The notes: a model not told the origin generated them from the letters alone. A stretch of 64,000 nucleotides of DNA from Paenisporosarcina macmurdoensis (GCF_042658845.1 NZ_JBHSRI010000007.1:138899-202898), one strand, 5' to 3'. Positions 1 to 9,030 are shown, numbered from the stretch's first letter. Made by a program: numbers and translations.

Positions 1-3
1 CTA

Positions 4-945
4 GTGGAACCAATAAGTGAAACATTGAAGCGTGTCGTTAATGCACCAGCATTTTCGGAGCGATATGAAAAAATGAAAGCAGAAATACTTGAAAATGATG
101 AAGTCCAAGCATTTTTAGCTAAAAATGGTGAAATTGTGAATAAAGCGATTGTCGATCGCGGACTCGGGAAATTATACGAGTATACAACACAAAATCATGA
201 TTGTGAAACATGTGAAAACGTGGCTAACTGTGAAAATATCATGAAAGGCTATGTACCGAAATTAGCAATGATTCGTGGATTAATTGATCTTGACTATGTT
301 AGATGTCGTCAAAAAATCATTGAGGATGAGCGTCGTGAAGTGTCTGCCATGATTTCAAGTATGCACATGCCAAAAGATGTGTTGAAAGCACGACTTGCAA
401 CGGTTACGTATGATCACAACACACGCGTTAATCTTGGTACTGCAGCCAATACATTTATGGAGGAACTTAAAACGACAGGTAAATTACCTTCGAAAGGTTT
501 TTACATTTATGGAGAGTTTGGTGTCGGGAAGTCCTACGTATTAGGTGCCCTTGCCAATGAGCTCGCTGAACAAAAAATCAAAATAGTTCTCGTCTATGTA
601 CCAGAATTTTTACGTGAGATGAAACACGCTATTCAAGATCAATCGCTTCAAGAGAAAGTCGATTACGTGAAAAAAGCTCCTGTGCTAATGCTCGATGATT
701 TGGGAGCGGAAACATTATCTACTTGGACTCGAGATGAGATCTTAGGTACAGTGCTGCATTATAGAATGGCTGAGAATTTACCGACGTTTATCACTTCAAA
801 CTTCGATTACGATGGATTAGAAGAACACTTAGCTTATTCAAGTAAAGGGGAACGAGAGCAAGTAAAAGCTGCTCGTATTATGGAACGAATTCGTTCAATA
901 ACCATTCCCATGCGTTTGAGTGGGAAAAACCGTAGAGATGGCTAA
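4..945 (+). CDS. dnaI: Primosomal protein DnaI, helicase loader
   Basis: Loads the replicative helicase DnaC onto DNA at initiation and restart, working with DnaB and DnaD in the cytoplasm. The 313-aa product is close to the usual length of about 311 aa. The N-terminal helicase-binding part carries a Cys cluster (C67, C70, C76, with H65 nearby) like the zinc site of this family. The C-terminal AAA+ part has Walker A GEFGVGKS at about 170-177 and Walker B LMLDDLGAE at about 228-236. The GTG start lies 3 bases from the window edge, so its ribosome binding site cannot be seen. In B. subtilis dnaI also lies just upstream of thrS. Identification is firm; the exact start is less so. Confidence 0.95.
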   Translation: MEPISETLKRVVNAPAFSERYEKMKAEILENDEVQAFLAKNGEIVNKAIVDRGLGKLYEYTTQNHDCETCENVANCENIMKGYVPKLAMIRGLIDLDYVRCRQKIIEDERREVSAMISSMHMPKDVLKARLATVTYDHNTRVNLGTAANTFMEELKTTGKLPSKGFYIYGEFGVGKSYVLGALANELAEQKIKIVLVYVPEFLREMKHAIQDQSLQEKVDYVKKAPVLMLDDLGAETLSTWTRDEILGTVLHYRMAENLPTFITSNFDYDGLEEHLAYSSKGEREQVKAARIMERIRSITIPMRLSGKNRRDG

Positions 946-971
946 CGTCATAAAATACGTCATAATTTGTG

Positions 972-1002
972 CTACCAGACTATTACTGTCTGGTAGTTTT
1001 TT
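972..1002 (+). terminator. Intrinsic terminator after dnaI
   Basis: A 9-bp inverted repeat (CTACCAGAC / GTCTGGTAG) with a 7-nt loop is followed by a run of six T. It lies 27 bp after the dnaI stop. The rest of the gap to the iron-transport gene is AT-rich and holds only the promoter described next. Confidence 0.9.
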
Positions 1003-1233
1003 GGTGGGAAAATGGGTGATGGGGAATAAATGTATGCTGAAAAGGAACATGGTGCTGTTGAATAGGAATAATTCCGTAGTGAACGGGAATAAATACCGAG
1101 GGAATAGGATGAATACAAAATGAATAAGAATAAAAATTGGTAAAGACTTATGCTATTTATTTCAAGAAATCAATCGAATAAATAATTAAATTTTTCAGAA
1201 TAGTACGACTATGTTTATTTCAGATAAGAATTG

Positions 1234-1284
1234 TTGACAATTCTCATAAGCCATTTATAATTGAGATTGAGAATCGTTTTCAAT
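1234..1284 (+). promoter_or_regulatory. Sigma-A-type promoter with overlapping Fur box
   Basis: TTGACA at 1234-1239 and TATAAT at 1256-1261 are separated by 16 bp, a near-perfect housekeeping promoter. Immediately downstream, around 1265-1284, is an inverted repeat (TTGAGAA-TCG-TTTTCAA core) that resembles the Fur box. The downstream genes encode a ferric-iron transporter, so repression by iron-loaded Fur is the natural reading. The promoter match is seen directly; Fur binding is inferred. Confidence 0.75.
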
Positions 1285-1319
1285 AGCGATTTACTACATA
1301 ACAAAGGGAGAGACATCCA

Positions 1320-2387
1320 GTGAAAAAAGCCTTATACCTAATAATAGCTTTAGCTCTACTTGTATTATCTGCATGTGGAAACGATACAACTACTAAATCC
1401 ACGTCGAAGAAAGAGACAACTGAAACAAACGAAAGTAAAGAAGTAAACCTATATACAGCACGTCATTATGATGTTGATGATGAACTTTATGCTAAATTCG
1501 AAGAAGAAACTGGTATTAAAGTAAACGTCATCAAAGGTGAAGCAGATGAATTGCTTGAGCGTATTAAACGTGAAGGCGATGCAACTAAAGCGGATCTATT
1601 CCTAACAGCGGATGCAGGACGATTATTCCGTGCTAAAGATGAAGGTATATTACAAGCAGTATCAAGTGATAAATTAACAGAGCAAATTCCGGCTAACTTC
1701 CAAGATGAAGACCAAATGTGGTACGGCTTAACGAAGCGTGCTCGTGTCATTATCTACAATAAAGAAACAGTAAAACCTGAAGAGTTATCAACGTATGAAG
1801 CACTAACAGAAGATCAGTGGAAGGGTCGCGTCTTGATTCGTGGGTCTGAAAACGTGTATAATCAATCTTTGTTAGCATCTTTTATTGAAATTAACGGAGA
1901 AGACAAAGCTAAAGAGTGGGCTGCAGGACTTGTAGCAAACTTTGCACGTGATCCTGAAGGTGGCGACAGAGACCAAGCAAAAGCAATCGCAGCTGGTGTT
2001 GGTGACGTTGCAATCATGAATACGTATTACTTCGGTCAAATGTTAAATTCTGAAGATGCAGAAGAAGTTAAAGTGGCAGAAGGCTTAGGCATTTACTTCC
2101 CGAACCAAGACACAACAGGCACACATGTTAACGTAAGTGGCGCTGGTGTTGTAAAAACATCTAAAAACAAAGACAATGCAGTTAAACTTCTTGAGTTCTT
2201 ATCAGCTCCTGAAGCTCAAGGTACATTTGCAGAAGCTAACTATGAATACCCAGTAAATGAATCAGTTGAAGAAACTGAATTACTTAAATCATGGGGCGAA
2301 TTTAAAGAACAAGATATTTCACTATCAGTTCTTGGTGATAACAATGCAAAATCAATTTTAATCTTTAATGAAGTTGGTTGGAAATAA
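1320..2387 (+). CDS. Ferric-iron ABC transporter substrate-binding lipoprotein
   Basis: Extracellular solute-binding protein of the FutA/FbpA/IdiA type that captures ferric iron and hands it to the permease encoded next door. The 355-aa product starts with a lipoprotein signal peptide ending in lipobox LSAC (Cys19), so it should be anchored to the outer face of the membrane. A Ser/Thr/Glu/Lys-rich linker follows, then VNLYTARHYDVD, typical of the first strand of this family, and a Tyr-Tyr pair (NTYYFG) of the kind that binds iron. The GTG start is chosen from the AAAGGGAG site about 9 nt upstream. It is the first gene of a three-gene operon behind the Fur-box promoter. Confidence 0.92.
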   Translation: MKKALYLIIALALLVLSACGNDTTTKSTSKKETTETNESKEVNLYTARHYDVDDELYAKFEEETGIKVNVIKGEADELLERIKREGDATKADLFLTADAGRLFRAKDEGILQAVSSDKLTEQIPANFQDEDQMWYGLTKRARVIIYNKETVKPEELSTYEALTEDQWKGRVLIRGSENVYNQSLLASFIEINGEDKAKEWAAGLVANFARDPEGGDRDQAKAIAAGVGDVAIMNTYYFGQMLNSEDAEEVKVAEGLGIYFPNQDTTGTHVNVSGAGVVKTSKNKDNAVKLLEFLSAPEAQGTFAEANYEYPVNESVEETELLKSWGEFKEQDISLSVLGDNNAKSILIFNEVGWK

Positions 2388-2400
2388 TTAAATGAACTAG

Positions 2401-2432
2401 CCCTTGTTACGAATTTCCGTAACAGGGGATTT
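2401..2432 (+). terminator. Hairpin between binding-protein and permease genes
   Basis: An imperfect 11-bp inverted repeat (CCCTTGTTACG / CGTAACAGGGG) is followed by a short T-rich stretch (ATTTCTT) instead of a full T run. In transport operons such hairpins often cause partial termination or protect the upstream mRNA, so that the binding protein is made in excess of the permease. That role is inferred. Confidence 0.55.
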
Positions 2433-2459
2433 CTTGGGATTAGAAGAGGTGTTTGGGAC

Positions 2460-4091
2460 GTGCAAAGAAGACTAACAAATGTAAATGTGTGGACGGTATC
2501 AGCAGCAATCATTATGATTCTATTATTTTTGCCGAACATAACGATCGTAATGGGTATTTTTTCACCATCCAATGAAAACTGGGCACATATGAAAGAATTC
2601 GTCCTAGGGTCTTTTATTCGAACGTCTCTTATTCTCATTAGTGCAACAGCTGTATTAACGATTTCTATTGGTTTAAGCTTGGCGTGGCTTATTGCGCAGT
2701 ATCAATTTCCTTTACGTAAATTTTTGAAATGGGCTTTGATTTTGCCACTATCCATCCCACCGTTCATTGGAGCTTATACGTATCACGGAATAGTTAATTA
2801 CACGGGTGTTATACAAACGACACTTCGAGATCGATTTGGTATGGAACTGAATCCAGCCTTTTTTGATATTATGAATTTACCTGGTGCAATATTTATTTAT
2901 ACGATGTTCTTATATCCATATGTTTATACGATTACACGTATTTTCTTATCGCAACAATCAGCCTCACTCATTGAAAGTGCTCGCATGTTGGGGAAGGGAC
3001 CTTGGCGTACATTTTTCCAAGTCGTTATTCCAATTTCTAGAGTTTCCATTATTGGTGGTGCAAGTTTAGTTGTGCTGGAAGTACTAAATGATTATGGTGT
3101 CGTGAAATATTTCGGCATTCAAACATTTACTACCGCGATTTTTCAAACCTGGTTTGGATTAGGTGATATTGAATCATCAATTAAACTTGCAGCATCCCTA
3201 ATGGGGTTTGTTATCTTTATCTTGGTGATTGAAAAAGTTTTACGTGGAAGACGTCAATACAGCTATTCCACAACAAAAGTGCGACCTTTGCCTCTTATTC
3301 ATTTAAAAGGATGGAAAGCAGGACTCGCAACTACTTATGGATTAGTAATCTTGAGCTTAGGTTTCTTTATTCCAATTGCTCAACTGGTCGATTGGATGAT
3401 TTTAACGTATGGTACAATCCCGATGGGTGAATTCTTAATCTATGTAAAAAATTCAGTTTTAGTCGCTGGAATAAGTGCAACAGCCATTATGGTTTTTGCA
3501 TTAATCGTTGGTAACTTTAGTCGCTTAGTACATGGCAGAGTGGCGAAATTATTGCCCAAGCTGTCCATTCTCGGATATTCTATACCAGGAGCGGTTATAG
3601 CTGTGGCAGTTGTCACTGCATTCATCGCATTGGATCGTTTTTTAGTACCTGTTTATCAAATGGTTGGCATTTCGACAACATTGGTATTAAGTGTAAGTTT
3701 AATTATGTTAATTTCCGCATACATTATTAGATTCTTTGCGATTGGTTATAATTCCATTGAATCTGGATACGATAAAATAGGAACTGACTTCCGTGACGCT
3801 TCGAGACTTTTAGGTGTTGGAGTGACAAAAACATTCTTCAAAGTTGATGTTCCTATGCTGAAAGGTGCCATTATAAGCGGATTTATTTTAGTGTTTATTG
3901 ATATCTTAAAAGAAATTCCATTAACATTAATTTTACGTCCATTTAATTTCGATACGCTTTCAACTAAAGCATTTCAATATGCAAGTGATGAAAAAATTAT
4001 GGAAGCTTCACAAGCTTCGTTATTAATTGTCGGTATTAGTGCCCTTGCCATTGTTATTTTCTATAAGTTTCTTGAAAAGGAGCCGGATTAA
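2460..4091 (+). CDS. Ferric-iron ABC transporter permease (FbpB type)
   Basis: A 543-aa integral membrane protein that forms the translocation channel for iron in partnership with the binding protein upstream and the ATPase downstream. It is a double-length permease: two homologous halves of about six hydrophobic segments each. The first half holds an EAA-type loop around ESARMLGKGPWRTFFQVVIP, where the ATPase docks, and the second holds a matching one (DASRLLGVGVTKTFFKVDVP). The GTG start is favoured by the AGAGGTG site 8 nt upstream. The stop lies one base before the ATPase start. Confidence 0.92.
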   Translation: MQRRLTNVNVWTVSAAIIMILLFLPNITIVMGIFSPSNENWAHMKEFVLGSFIRTSLILISATAVLTISIGLSLAWLIAQYQFPLRKFLKWALILPLSIPPFIGAYTYHGIVNYTGVIQTTLRDRFGMELNPAFFDIMNLPGAIFIYTMFLYPYVYTITRIFLSQQSASLIESARMLGKGPWRTFFQVVIPISRVSIIGGASLVVLEVLNDYGVVKYFGIQTFTTAIFQTWFGLGDIESSIKLAASLMGFVIFILVIEKVLRGRRQYSYSTTKVRPLPLIHLKGWKAGLATTYGLVILSLGFFIPIAQLVDWMILTYGTIPMGEFLIYVKNSVLVAGISATAIMVFALIVGNFSRLVHGRVAKLLPKLSILGYSIPGAVIAVAVVTAFIALDRFLVPVYQMVGISTTLVLSVSLIMLISAYIIRFFAIGYNSIESGYDKIGTDFRDASRLLGVGVTKTFFKVDVPMLKGAIISGFILVFIDILKEIPLTLILRPFNFDTLSTKAFQYASDEKIMEASQASLLIVGISALAIVIFYKFLEKEPD

Positions 4092-4092
4092 C

Positions 4093-4830
4093 ATGTTTAT
4101 ATCCATAAAAAATGTTTGTTTTTCATATCCAAATACAAATAGTGCAGCACTTAACCAATTTTCAATGAATATTGAAAAAGGGGAAGTGATTTCAATATTA
4201 GGTAGAAGTGGTAGCGGAAAAAGCACAATTTTACGCCTACTTGCTGGACTTGAAAAACCAACTCAAGGTTCCTTAACGATACAAAATGAAGTGATATTTG
4301 ATGATAAAAAATTTTTGCAACCAGAAAAACGAGGAATTGGTATGGTATTTCAAGACTATGCATTATTCCCGCACATGACTGTTGGTGAAAATATATTGTT
4401 TGGTTTATTTCAATTGAAAAAATCCGATAAGAAGAAAAGACTTCAAGAAGTTTTGGATTTAGTCGAACTTCAAGATTATGAAAAACGCTATCCACATCAG
4501 CTAAGTGGAGGTCAACAACAACGTGTTGCTATCGCACGAGCAATTGCGCCGAATCCGCATTTAATTTTGCTTGATGAACCATTCAGTAATTTGGATGCTG
4601 AACTGCAAGTGAAAATACGCAAAGATTTGCGTGAAATCTTGAAAAAAGCAAACATTACATCAATATTCGTTACTCATGATGAAAATGATGCCCATGCTTT
4701 GGCTGATCGCATTGTTAAATTGAAGGATGGATGCATCGACTTAATCGGGCGTCCTTGTGACTTGATTGGTACTCATCCACTTCAACAGATAACGCCTATT
4801 TTAGAAGAACGTGAATTATTGTCTGTTTAA
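4093..4830 (+). CDS. Ferric-iron ABC transporter ATP-binding protein
   Basis: Energises the iron importer. The 245-aa protein has Walker A GRSGSGKS (about 37-44), Q-loop FQDYA, signature LSGGQQQR (about 137-144), Walker B LILLDEP (about 157-163) and the switch His in VTHDENDA. The ATG at 4093 is chosen because AAGGAG lies at a proper distance at the end of the permease gene; a longer reading frame begins inside that gene and has no support. At 245 aa it is shorter than FbpC-type ATPases (about 350 aa) and lacks the C-terminal regulatory TOBE region. The 1-nt gap to the permease suggests translational coupling. Confidence 0.92.
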   Translation: MFISIKNVCFSYPNTNSAALNQFSMNIEKGEVISILGRSGSGKSTILRLLAGLEKPTQGSLTIQNEVIFDDKKFLQPEKRGIGMVFQDYALFPHMTVGENILFGLFQLKKSDKKKRLQEVLDLVELQDYEKRYPHQLSGGQQQRVAIARAIAPNPHLILLDEPFSNLDAELQVKIRKDLREILKKANITSIFVTHDENDAHALADRIVKLKDGCIDLIGRPCDLIGTHPLQQITPILEERELLSV

Positions 4831-4844
4831 TTTCAAATTTTCTG

Positions 4845-4873
4845 TTGCATTTCATTTCATGCAAGAGTAGAAT
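4845..4873 (+). promoter_or_regulatory. Promoter of the thrS leader
   Basis: TTGCAT at 4845-4850 and TAGAAT at 4868-4873 are 17 bp apart, a reasonable sigma-A promoter placed just before the T-box leader. The start of transcription would fall near 4880. Confidence 0.6.
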
Positions 4874-4879
4874 GTCAAC

Positions 4880-5142
4880 ATACGAATAATGAAATGCCAA
4901 GAAGAGGATAACAATTGTCTGTACGACTTTCTAGAGAGAGAAGCCATGGCTGGAAGCTTCTTAAGTACGATAGTCTTTTTACCACCTCGGAGCAGCAACA
5001 GTGAACGTCTAAAGTAACTGTTGACGGTAACGGCCCGTTAGCCGGCTCAAAGCTTCATCTTTTTAGTCTTGGACTGAAGAGAAGGAAGAAGGGTGGAACC
5101 ACGAACTCAAACCTCGTCCCTTTCATAGGACGGGGTTTTTTT
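4880..5142 (+). promoter_or_regulatory. T-box leader (threonine) of thrS
   Basis: A leader RNA that senses uncharged tRNA-Thr and lets transcription continue into thrS when threonine charging is low. Visible parts are the AGAGAG / GAAGCC stem I region, a candidate ACC threonine specifier in the TTTTTACCACC segment near 4976-4986, the stem II-like GGCCCGTTAGCCGG region, the T-box sequence GGGTGGAACCACGAA at 5091-5105, and a terminator hairpin with T run at 5112-5142. The T-box core reads GTGGAACCACG where the usual form is TGGNACCGCG. Which ACC triplet is the specifier was not folded out. Confidence 0.9.
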
Positions 5143-5221
5143 GCGTTCAATTTTTTAAAAATGGTGAAAATGAGGGTTCAAAATAACTTTTTGAACTACA
5201 TCTAAAAAGGGAGTGTTCAAC

Positions 5222-7144
5222 ATGTCAGAGACAATTCAACTGAAATTTCCAGATGGTGCGATAAAGGAGTTTCCAAAAGGTACAACAACTGAAGATGTGG
5301 CAGCATCAATCAGCCCAGGACTTCGTAAAAAAGCATTGGCTGGTAAATTAGATAACCAACTTGTCGACTTAAAAGCTCCACTTGAACAAGATGGAGAAAT
5401 TGCCATTGTTATGCCTGGAACAGACGAAGCATTAGAAGTGTTACGTCATAGTACTGCACATGTATTAGCTCAAGCGGTTAAGCGCTTATTTAAAGATGTT
5501 AGATTAGGAGTAGGTCCCGTTATTGAAAATGGTTTCTACTATGACATCGATTCACCGCAAGCAATTACTAAAGAAGATTTACTAGTCATTGAAAAAGAAA
5601 TGAAAAAAATCATTAATGAAAACATTGAAATCGTTCGTCATAATGTGTCTCGTACTGAAGCTTTTGATAAGTTCAAAGAAGATGAATATAAAATTGAGTT
5701 ATTGGAAGCTATTGCTGAAGATGATCAAGTTTCTATTTATGAACAAGGTGACTTCTTCGACTTATGTCGTGGGGTACACGTGCCTTCAACAGGTAAGATT
5801 AAAGAATTTAAGTTGTTGAGTATTGCGGGTGCTTACTGGCGTGGGAACAGCGACAATAAAATGTTGCAACGTATTTACGGGACTGCATTCTTCACTAAAG
5901 AAGAGCTTGCAGCACATTTACAAATGCTTGAAGAAGCAAAAGAACGTGACCACCGTAAAATCGGTAAGGAACTTAATTTATTCATGAACTCACAAAAAGT
6001 AGGTCAAGGTTTGCCGATGTGGTTACCAAAAGGCGCAACAATTCGTCGTATCATCGAACGCTATATTGTGGATAAAGAAATAAAGCTTGGATATGACCAT
6101 GTATATACTCCAGTTATGGGGAGTGTTGAATTGTACAAAACAAGTGGCCACTGGGATCACTATCAAGACGATATGTTCCCGGTCATGAGTATGGATAATG
6201 AAGATTTGGTTTTACGACCAATGAACTGCCCGCATCATATGATGATCTTTAAAAATGGCATTCATTCATACCGTAACTTACCTATTCGTATTGCCGAGCT
6301 TGGTACAATGCACCGTTATGAAATGTCCGGGGCATTATCGGGACTTCAAAGAGTACGTGGGATGACATTGAATGATGCACATATTTTCGTTCGTCCAGAT
6401 CAAATTAAAGATGAGCTTAAACGTGTAGTTCAATTAGTTATTGATGTATATAAAGACTTTAACATTGAAGATTATTCATACCGTTTGTCATATCGCGATC
6501 CAGATGATAAAGAAAAGTACTTTGATGATGACGATATGTGGAATAAAGCTCAAAGTATGCTGAAAGATGCAATGGATGAGCTTGGATTGGATTACTACGA
6601 GGCAGATGGCGAAGCGGCGTTCTATGGTCCTAAATTGGATGTCATGGTGAAAACAGCCATTGGTAAAGAAGAAACGTTATCTACGGTCCAACTAGACTTC
6701 TTGTTACCGGAGCGGTTTGATCTTTCCTACATCGGTGAAGATGGCAAACAACATCGTCCGGTCGTCATCCACCGTGGAGTCGTATCAACTATGGAACGTT
6801 TTGTTGCCTTCTTAATTGAAGAATACAAAGGAGCTTTCCCAACATGGTTAGCACCTGTTCAAGTACAAGTAATTCCGGTTTCAAACGAAGTACATTTTGA
6901 TTATGCAAAAGGCATCATAGAAAAACTACAAGCTGCAGGCTTACGTATCGATATGGATGACCGCGAAGAGAAACTTGGGTATAAAATTCGAGAAGCACAG
7001 ATGCAAAAAATTCCGTATATGCTTGTACTTGGCGACAAAGAAATGGAAAGTGGTTTTGTAAACGTGCGTAAATACGGGGAACAGAATTCTGAAAGTATTT
7101 CATTTGACGAGTTCCTATCACGCATTCAACAAGAAATTAACTAA
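5222..7144 (+). CDS. thrS: Threonyl-tRNA synthetase
   Basis: Attaches threonine to tRNA-Thr and edits mischarged serine. The 640-aa product has an N-terminal TGS domain (about 1-65), the second additional (editing) domain with the HSTAHVLAQA and DLCRGVHVP motifs, the class II catalytic domain with the zinc-ligand Cys in RPMNCPHHM, and a C-terminal anticodon-binding domain (about 540-640). The ATG at 5222 is preferred over an in-frame GTG at 5213, because the AAGGGAG site ends at 5213 and leaves 8 nt to the ATG. Expression is controlled by the T-box leader. Confidence 0.97.
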   Translation: MSETIQLKFPDGAIKEFPKGTTTEDVAASISPGLRKKALAGKLDNQLVDLKAPLEQDGEIAIVMPGTDEALEVLRHSTAHVLAQAVKRLFKDVRLGVGPVIENGFYYDIDSPQAITKEDLLVIEKEMKKIINENIEIVRHNVSRTEAFDKFKEDEYKIELLEAIAEDDQVSIYEQGDFFDLCRGVHVPSTGKIKEFKLLSIAGAYWRGNSDNKMLQRIYGTAFFTKEELAAHLQMLEEAKERDHRKIGKELNLFMNSQKVGQGLPMWLPKGATIRRIIERYIVDKEIKLGYDHVYTPVMGSVELYKTSGHWDHYQDDMFPVMSMDNEDLVLRPMNCPHHMMIFKNGIHSYRNLPIRIAELGTMHRYEMSGALSGLQRVRGMTLNDAHIFVRPDQIKDELKRVVQLVIDVYKDFNIEDYSYRLSYRDPDDKEKYFDDDDMWNKAQSMLKDAMDELGLDYYEADGEAAFYGPKLDVMVKTAIGKEETLSTVQLDFLLPERFDLSYIGEDGKQHRPVVIHRGVVSTMERFVAFLIEEYKGAFPTWLAPVQVQVIPVSNEVHFDYAKGIIEKLQAAGLRIDMDDREEKLGYKIREAQMQKIPYMLVLGDKEMESGFVNVRKYGEQNSESISFDEFLSRIQQEIN

Positions 7145-7150
7145 TTGCGG

Positions 7151-7352
7151 TTGACAGTTTAAGATAGACATGATAAAGTTATTAAGGTTAATGAATACAA
7201 AGTTTGTGGTATAAGTAGAGGCTGCCCGCTTCTCACCTGATTGACGCTAGAAGTAGTTGACAGGTCGACACACGATTAAACGTAACGTACTGTAATGTAC
7301 TTGCATATATCGGCGGGCGGACATTTACTTATGTAAATGCCCGCTCGTTTTT
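7151..7352 (+). promoter_or_regulatory. L20 leader of the infC-rpmI-rplT operon
   Basis: Known leaders of this operon fold into a structure that binds free ribosomal protein L20 and then terminates transcription. Here a TTGACA box (7151-7156) is followed by a structured, GC-richer stretch at about 7215-7352. It ends in a strong hairpin whose arms include GGGCGG-ACATTTAC and GTAAAT-GCCCGCTC, followed by seven T. The position directly ahead of infC and the terminator-type end support the assignment; the L20-binding fold was not modelled. Confidence 0.8.
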
Positions 7353-7448
7353 TTATTGGTCGGAACGGCGTAACTGATTTATTGGAAGTCTTCAATAAAC
7401 AATATGCCCAAACCATGTATTCGCGACACTATCTGGAGGTGGATTACT

Positions 7449-7967
7449 ATTAGCAAAGACATGTATGTAAACGATGGTATTCGCGCACGTGAACTTCGAA
7501 TTATCGACCAAAATGGTGAACAATTAGGAGTTAAAACACGTTTCGAAGCGCTTGAAATTGCCGCTAACGTTAATTTGGATCTTGTCCTTGTGGCCCCTCA
7601 AGCCAAGCCACCAGTCGCTCGTATCATGGACTATGGTAAATTCAAGTTTGAGAATCAAAAGAAAGATCGTGAAACTCGTAAAAATCAAAAGATTATCGTA
7701 TTGAAAGAGGTTCGTTTGAGCCCTACAATCGATGAGCATGATTTCCAAACGAAACTTCGTAATGCGATCAAATTCCTTGAAAAAGGTGACAAAGTCAAAG
7801 CTTCTATCCGTTTTAAAGGTCGTGCTATTACGCACAAAGAAATCGGCCAACGCGTTTTAGATCGCTTTGCAGAGGCTTGTACTGAGGTAGCCACGGTTGA
7901 ACAAAAACCGAAGATGGAAGGCCGCAGCATGTTCTTGATTCTTCAACCGAAGAACGAGAAAAAGTAA
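7449..7967 (+). CDS. infC: Translation initiation factor IF-3
   Basis: Binds the 30S subunit, prevents premature 50S joining and proofreads start codons. The start is taken as ATT at 7449: the GGAGGTGG site at 7435-7442 is 6 nt upstream, and the product then begins ISKDMYVNDGIRARELR, the normal N-terminus of the family. An ATG at 7404 in the same frame would add 15 residues with no family resemblance and no ribosome binding site. This gives about 172 aa, the usual length. The AUU start is typical of infC and allows IF-3 to repress its own translation. First gene of the ribosomal-protein operon. Confidence 0.93.
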   Translation: MSKDMYVNDGIRARELRIIDQNGEQLGVKTRFEALEIAANVNLDLVLVAPQAKPPVARIMDYGKFKFENQKKDRETRKNQKIIVLKEVRLSPTIDEHDFQTKLRNAIKFLEKGDKVKASIRFKGRAITHKEIGQRVLDRFAEACTEVATVEQKPKMEGRSMFLILQPKNEKK

Positions 7968-7996
7968 TATTGACGACAGTTTAGGAGGAATTCGAC

Positions 7997-8197
7997 ATGC
8001 CAAAAATGAAAACTCACCGCGGAGCAGCGAAGCGTTTCAAAAAGACTGGCTCTGGAAAAATAAGACGTGCAAGTGCATATCGCAGTCATTTATTCGCAAA
8101 CAAGTCAACTAAAGCTAAGCGTAAGCTACGTAAAGGCGGATTTGTTTCAAAAGGTGACTACAAACGTATCAAGTCTCTAATCGCTTACATGAAATAA
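7997..8197 (+). CDS. rpmI: 50S ribosomal protein L35
   Basis: A small, very basic 66-aa protein of the large subunit. It begins MPKMKTHRGAAKRFKKTGSG, the hallmark N-terminus of L35. The TAGGAGGA site lies about 7 nt before the ATG. Middle gene of infC-rpmI-rplT, co-controlled by the L20 leader. Confidence 0.97.
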   Translation: MPKMKTHRGAAKRFKKTGSGKIRRASAYRSHLFANKSTKAKRKLRKGGFVSKGDYKRIKSLIAYMK

Positions 8198-8242
8198 TAC
8201 GTAACATTAAATTGTACGAAATAATAGCAGGAGGTAATTATT

Positions 8243-8602
8243 ATGCCACGCGTAAAAAGCACACCAGTCACAAAAAGACGTCGTAATAAAGTCTTAAAAT
8301 TAGCAAAAGGTTATTATGGCGCTAAGAAATTATTATATAAAGTAGCAAACCAAGCAGTTATGAAATCAGGTATGTATGCATACCGTGACCGTCGTAACAA
8401 AAAACGTAACTTCCGTAGACTTTGGATTACTCGTATCAACGCGGCAGCACGTTTGAATGGTCTTTCTTACAGCCGTTTAATGCACGGATTGAAATTAGCT
8501 AATATCGAAGTTAACCGTAAAATGTTAGCTGAATTAGCTGTTACAGATCCAGCTTCATTCACTCAATTAGCAGATGCTGCTAAAAAGTCAATGAACAACT
8601 AA
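8243..8602 (+). CDS. rplT: 50S ribosomal protein L20
   Basis: The 119-aa protein binds 23S rRNA early in assembly of the large subunit and also represses its own operon through the leader upstream of infC. The start MPRVKSTPVTKRRRNKVLK and the RDRRNKKRNFRRLWI segment are typical of L20. The AGGAGG site lies 8 nt before the ATG. Last gene of the operon; a terminator follows 13 nt later. Confidence 0.97.
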   Translation: MPRVKSTPVTKRRRNKVLKLAKGYYGAKKLLYKVANQAVMKSGMYAYRDRRNKKRNFRRLWITRINAAARLNGLSYSRLMHGLKLANIEVNRKMLAELAVTDPASFTQLADAAKKSMNN

Positions 8603-8615
8603 TTTCAAATACTTA

Positions 8616-8647
8616 AAGGCTGATGGATATTCCATCAGCCTTTTTTT
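8616..8647 (+). terminator. Terminator of infC-rpmI-rplT
   Basis: AAGGCTGATGGA and TCCATCAGCC form a 10-bp stem with a 3-nt loop, followed by a run of seven T. Confidence 0.93.
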
Positions 8648-8744
8648 ACACGCAGTCAAAAGTCCACACATAGACTTATAGTTTAAGAGTATTTGAAATG
8701 ACAATCTAGTCATGGACGACCCGTGTTTTCTTAGGAGGAATTTT

Positions 8745-9026
8745 ATGTTACATATTATTTTTATCGGATTTTTTGTGGTCATGTCAATCATAACTTTCTT
8801 TACAATGGGTCATGACAAGTCTTCAGCGAAGGCAAATAAACGTAGAATACCTGAACGTACGTTATGGAACCTTGCAATTCTGGGTGGAGGCATAGGTGCT
8901 TACCTTGGTATGATTACCTTTCGTCACAAAACAAAACATATGAACTTTCGTATCGGCTTTACCTTATTAGCCATTGCACATGTTGCGTTGCTAATATGGG
9001 CTACGCCACTATTAGCAGATTTGTAA
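8745..9026 (+). CDS. ysdA: DUF1294 membrane protein (YsdA-like)
   Basis: A 93-aa protein of unknown function with three hydrophobic segments: the N-terminus, the ILGGGIGAYLGM stretch and the C-terminal LLAIAHVALLIWATPLL stretch. Central motifs DKSSAKANKRRIPE and LGGGIGAYLGMITFRHKTKH are typical of the DUF1294 family. The ATG at 8745 is chosen because AGGAGGA lies 5-6 nt upstream; an in-frame ATG 11 codons earlier has no such site. It follows rplT exactly as ysdA does in B. subtilis. Confidence 0.85.
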   Translation: MLHIIFIGFFVVMSIITFFTMGHDKSSAKANKRRIPERTLWNLAILGGGIGAYLGMITFRHKTKHMNFRIGFTLLAIAHVALLIWATPLLADL

Positions 9027-9030
9027 GATA

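Noticed and set aside
920..1123. 67-codon frame overlapping the end of dnaI
   Set aside because: It runs through the dnaI terminator, has no ribosome binding site and no recognisable protein features.
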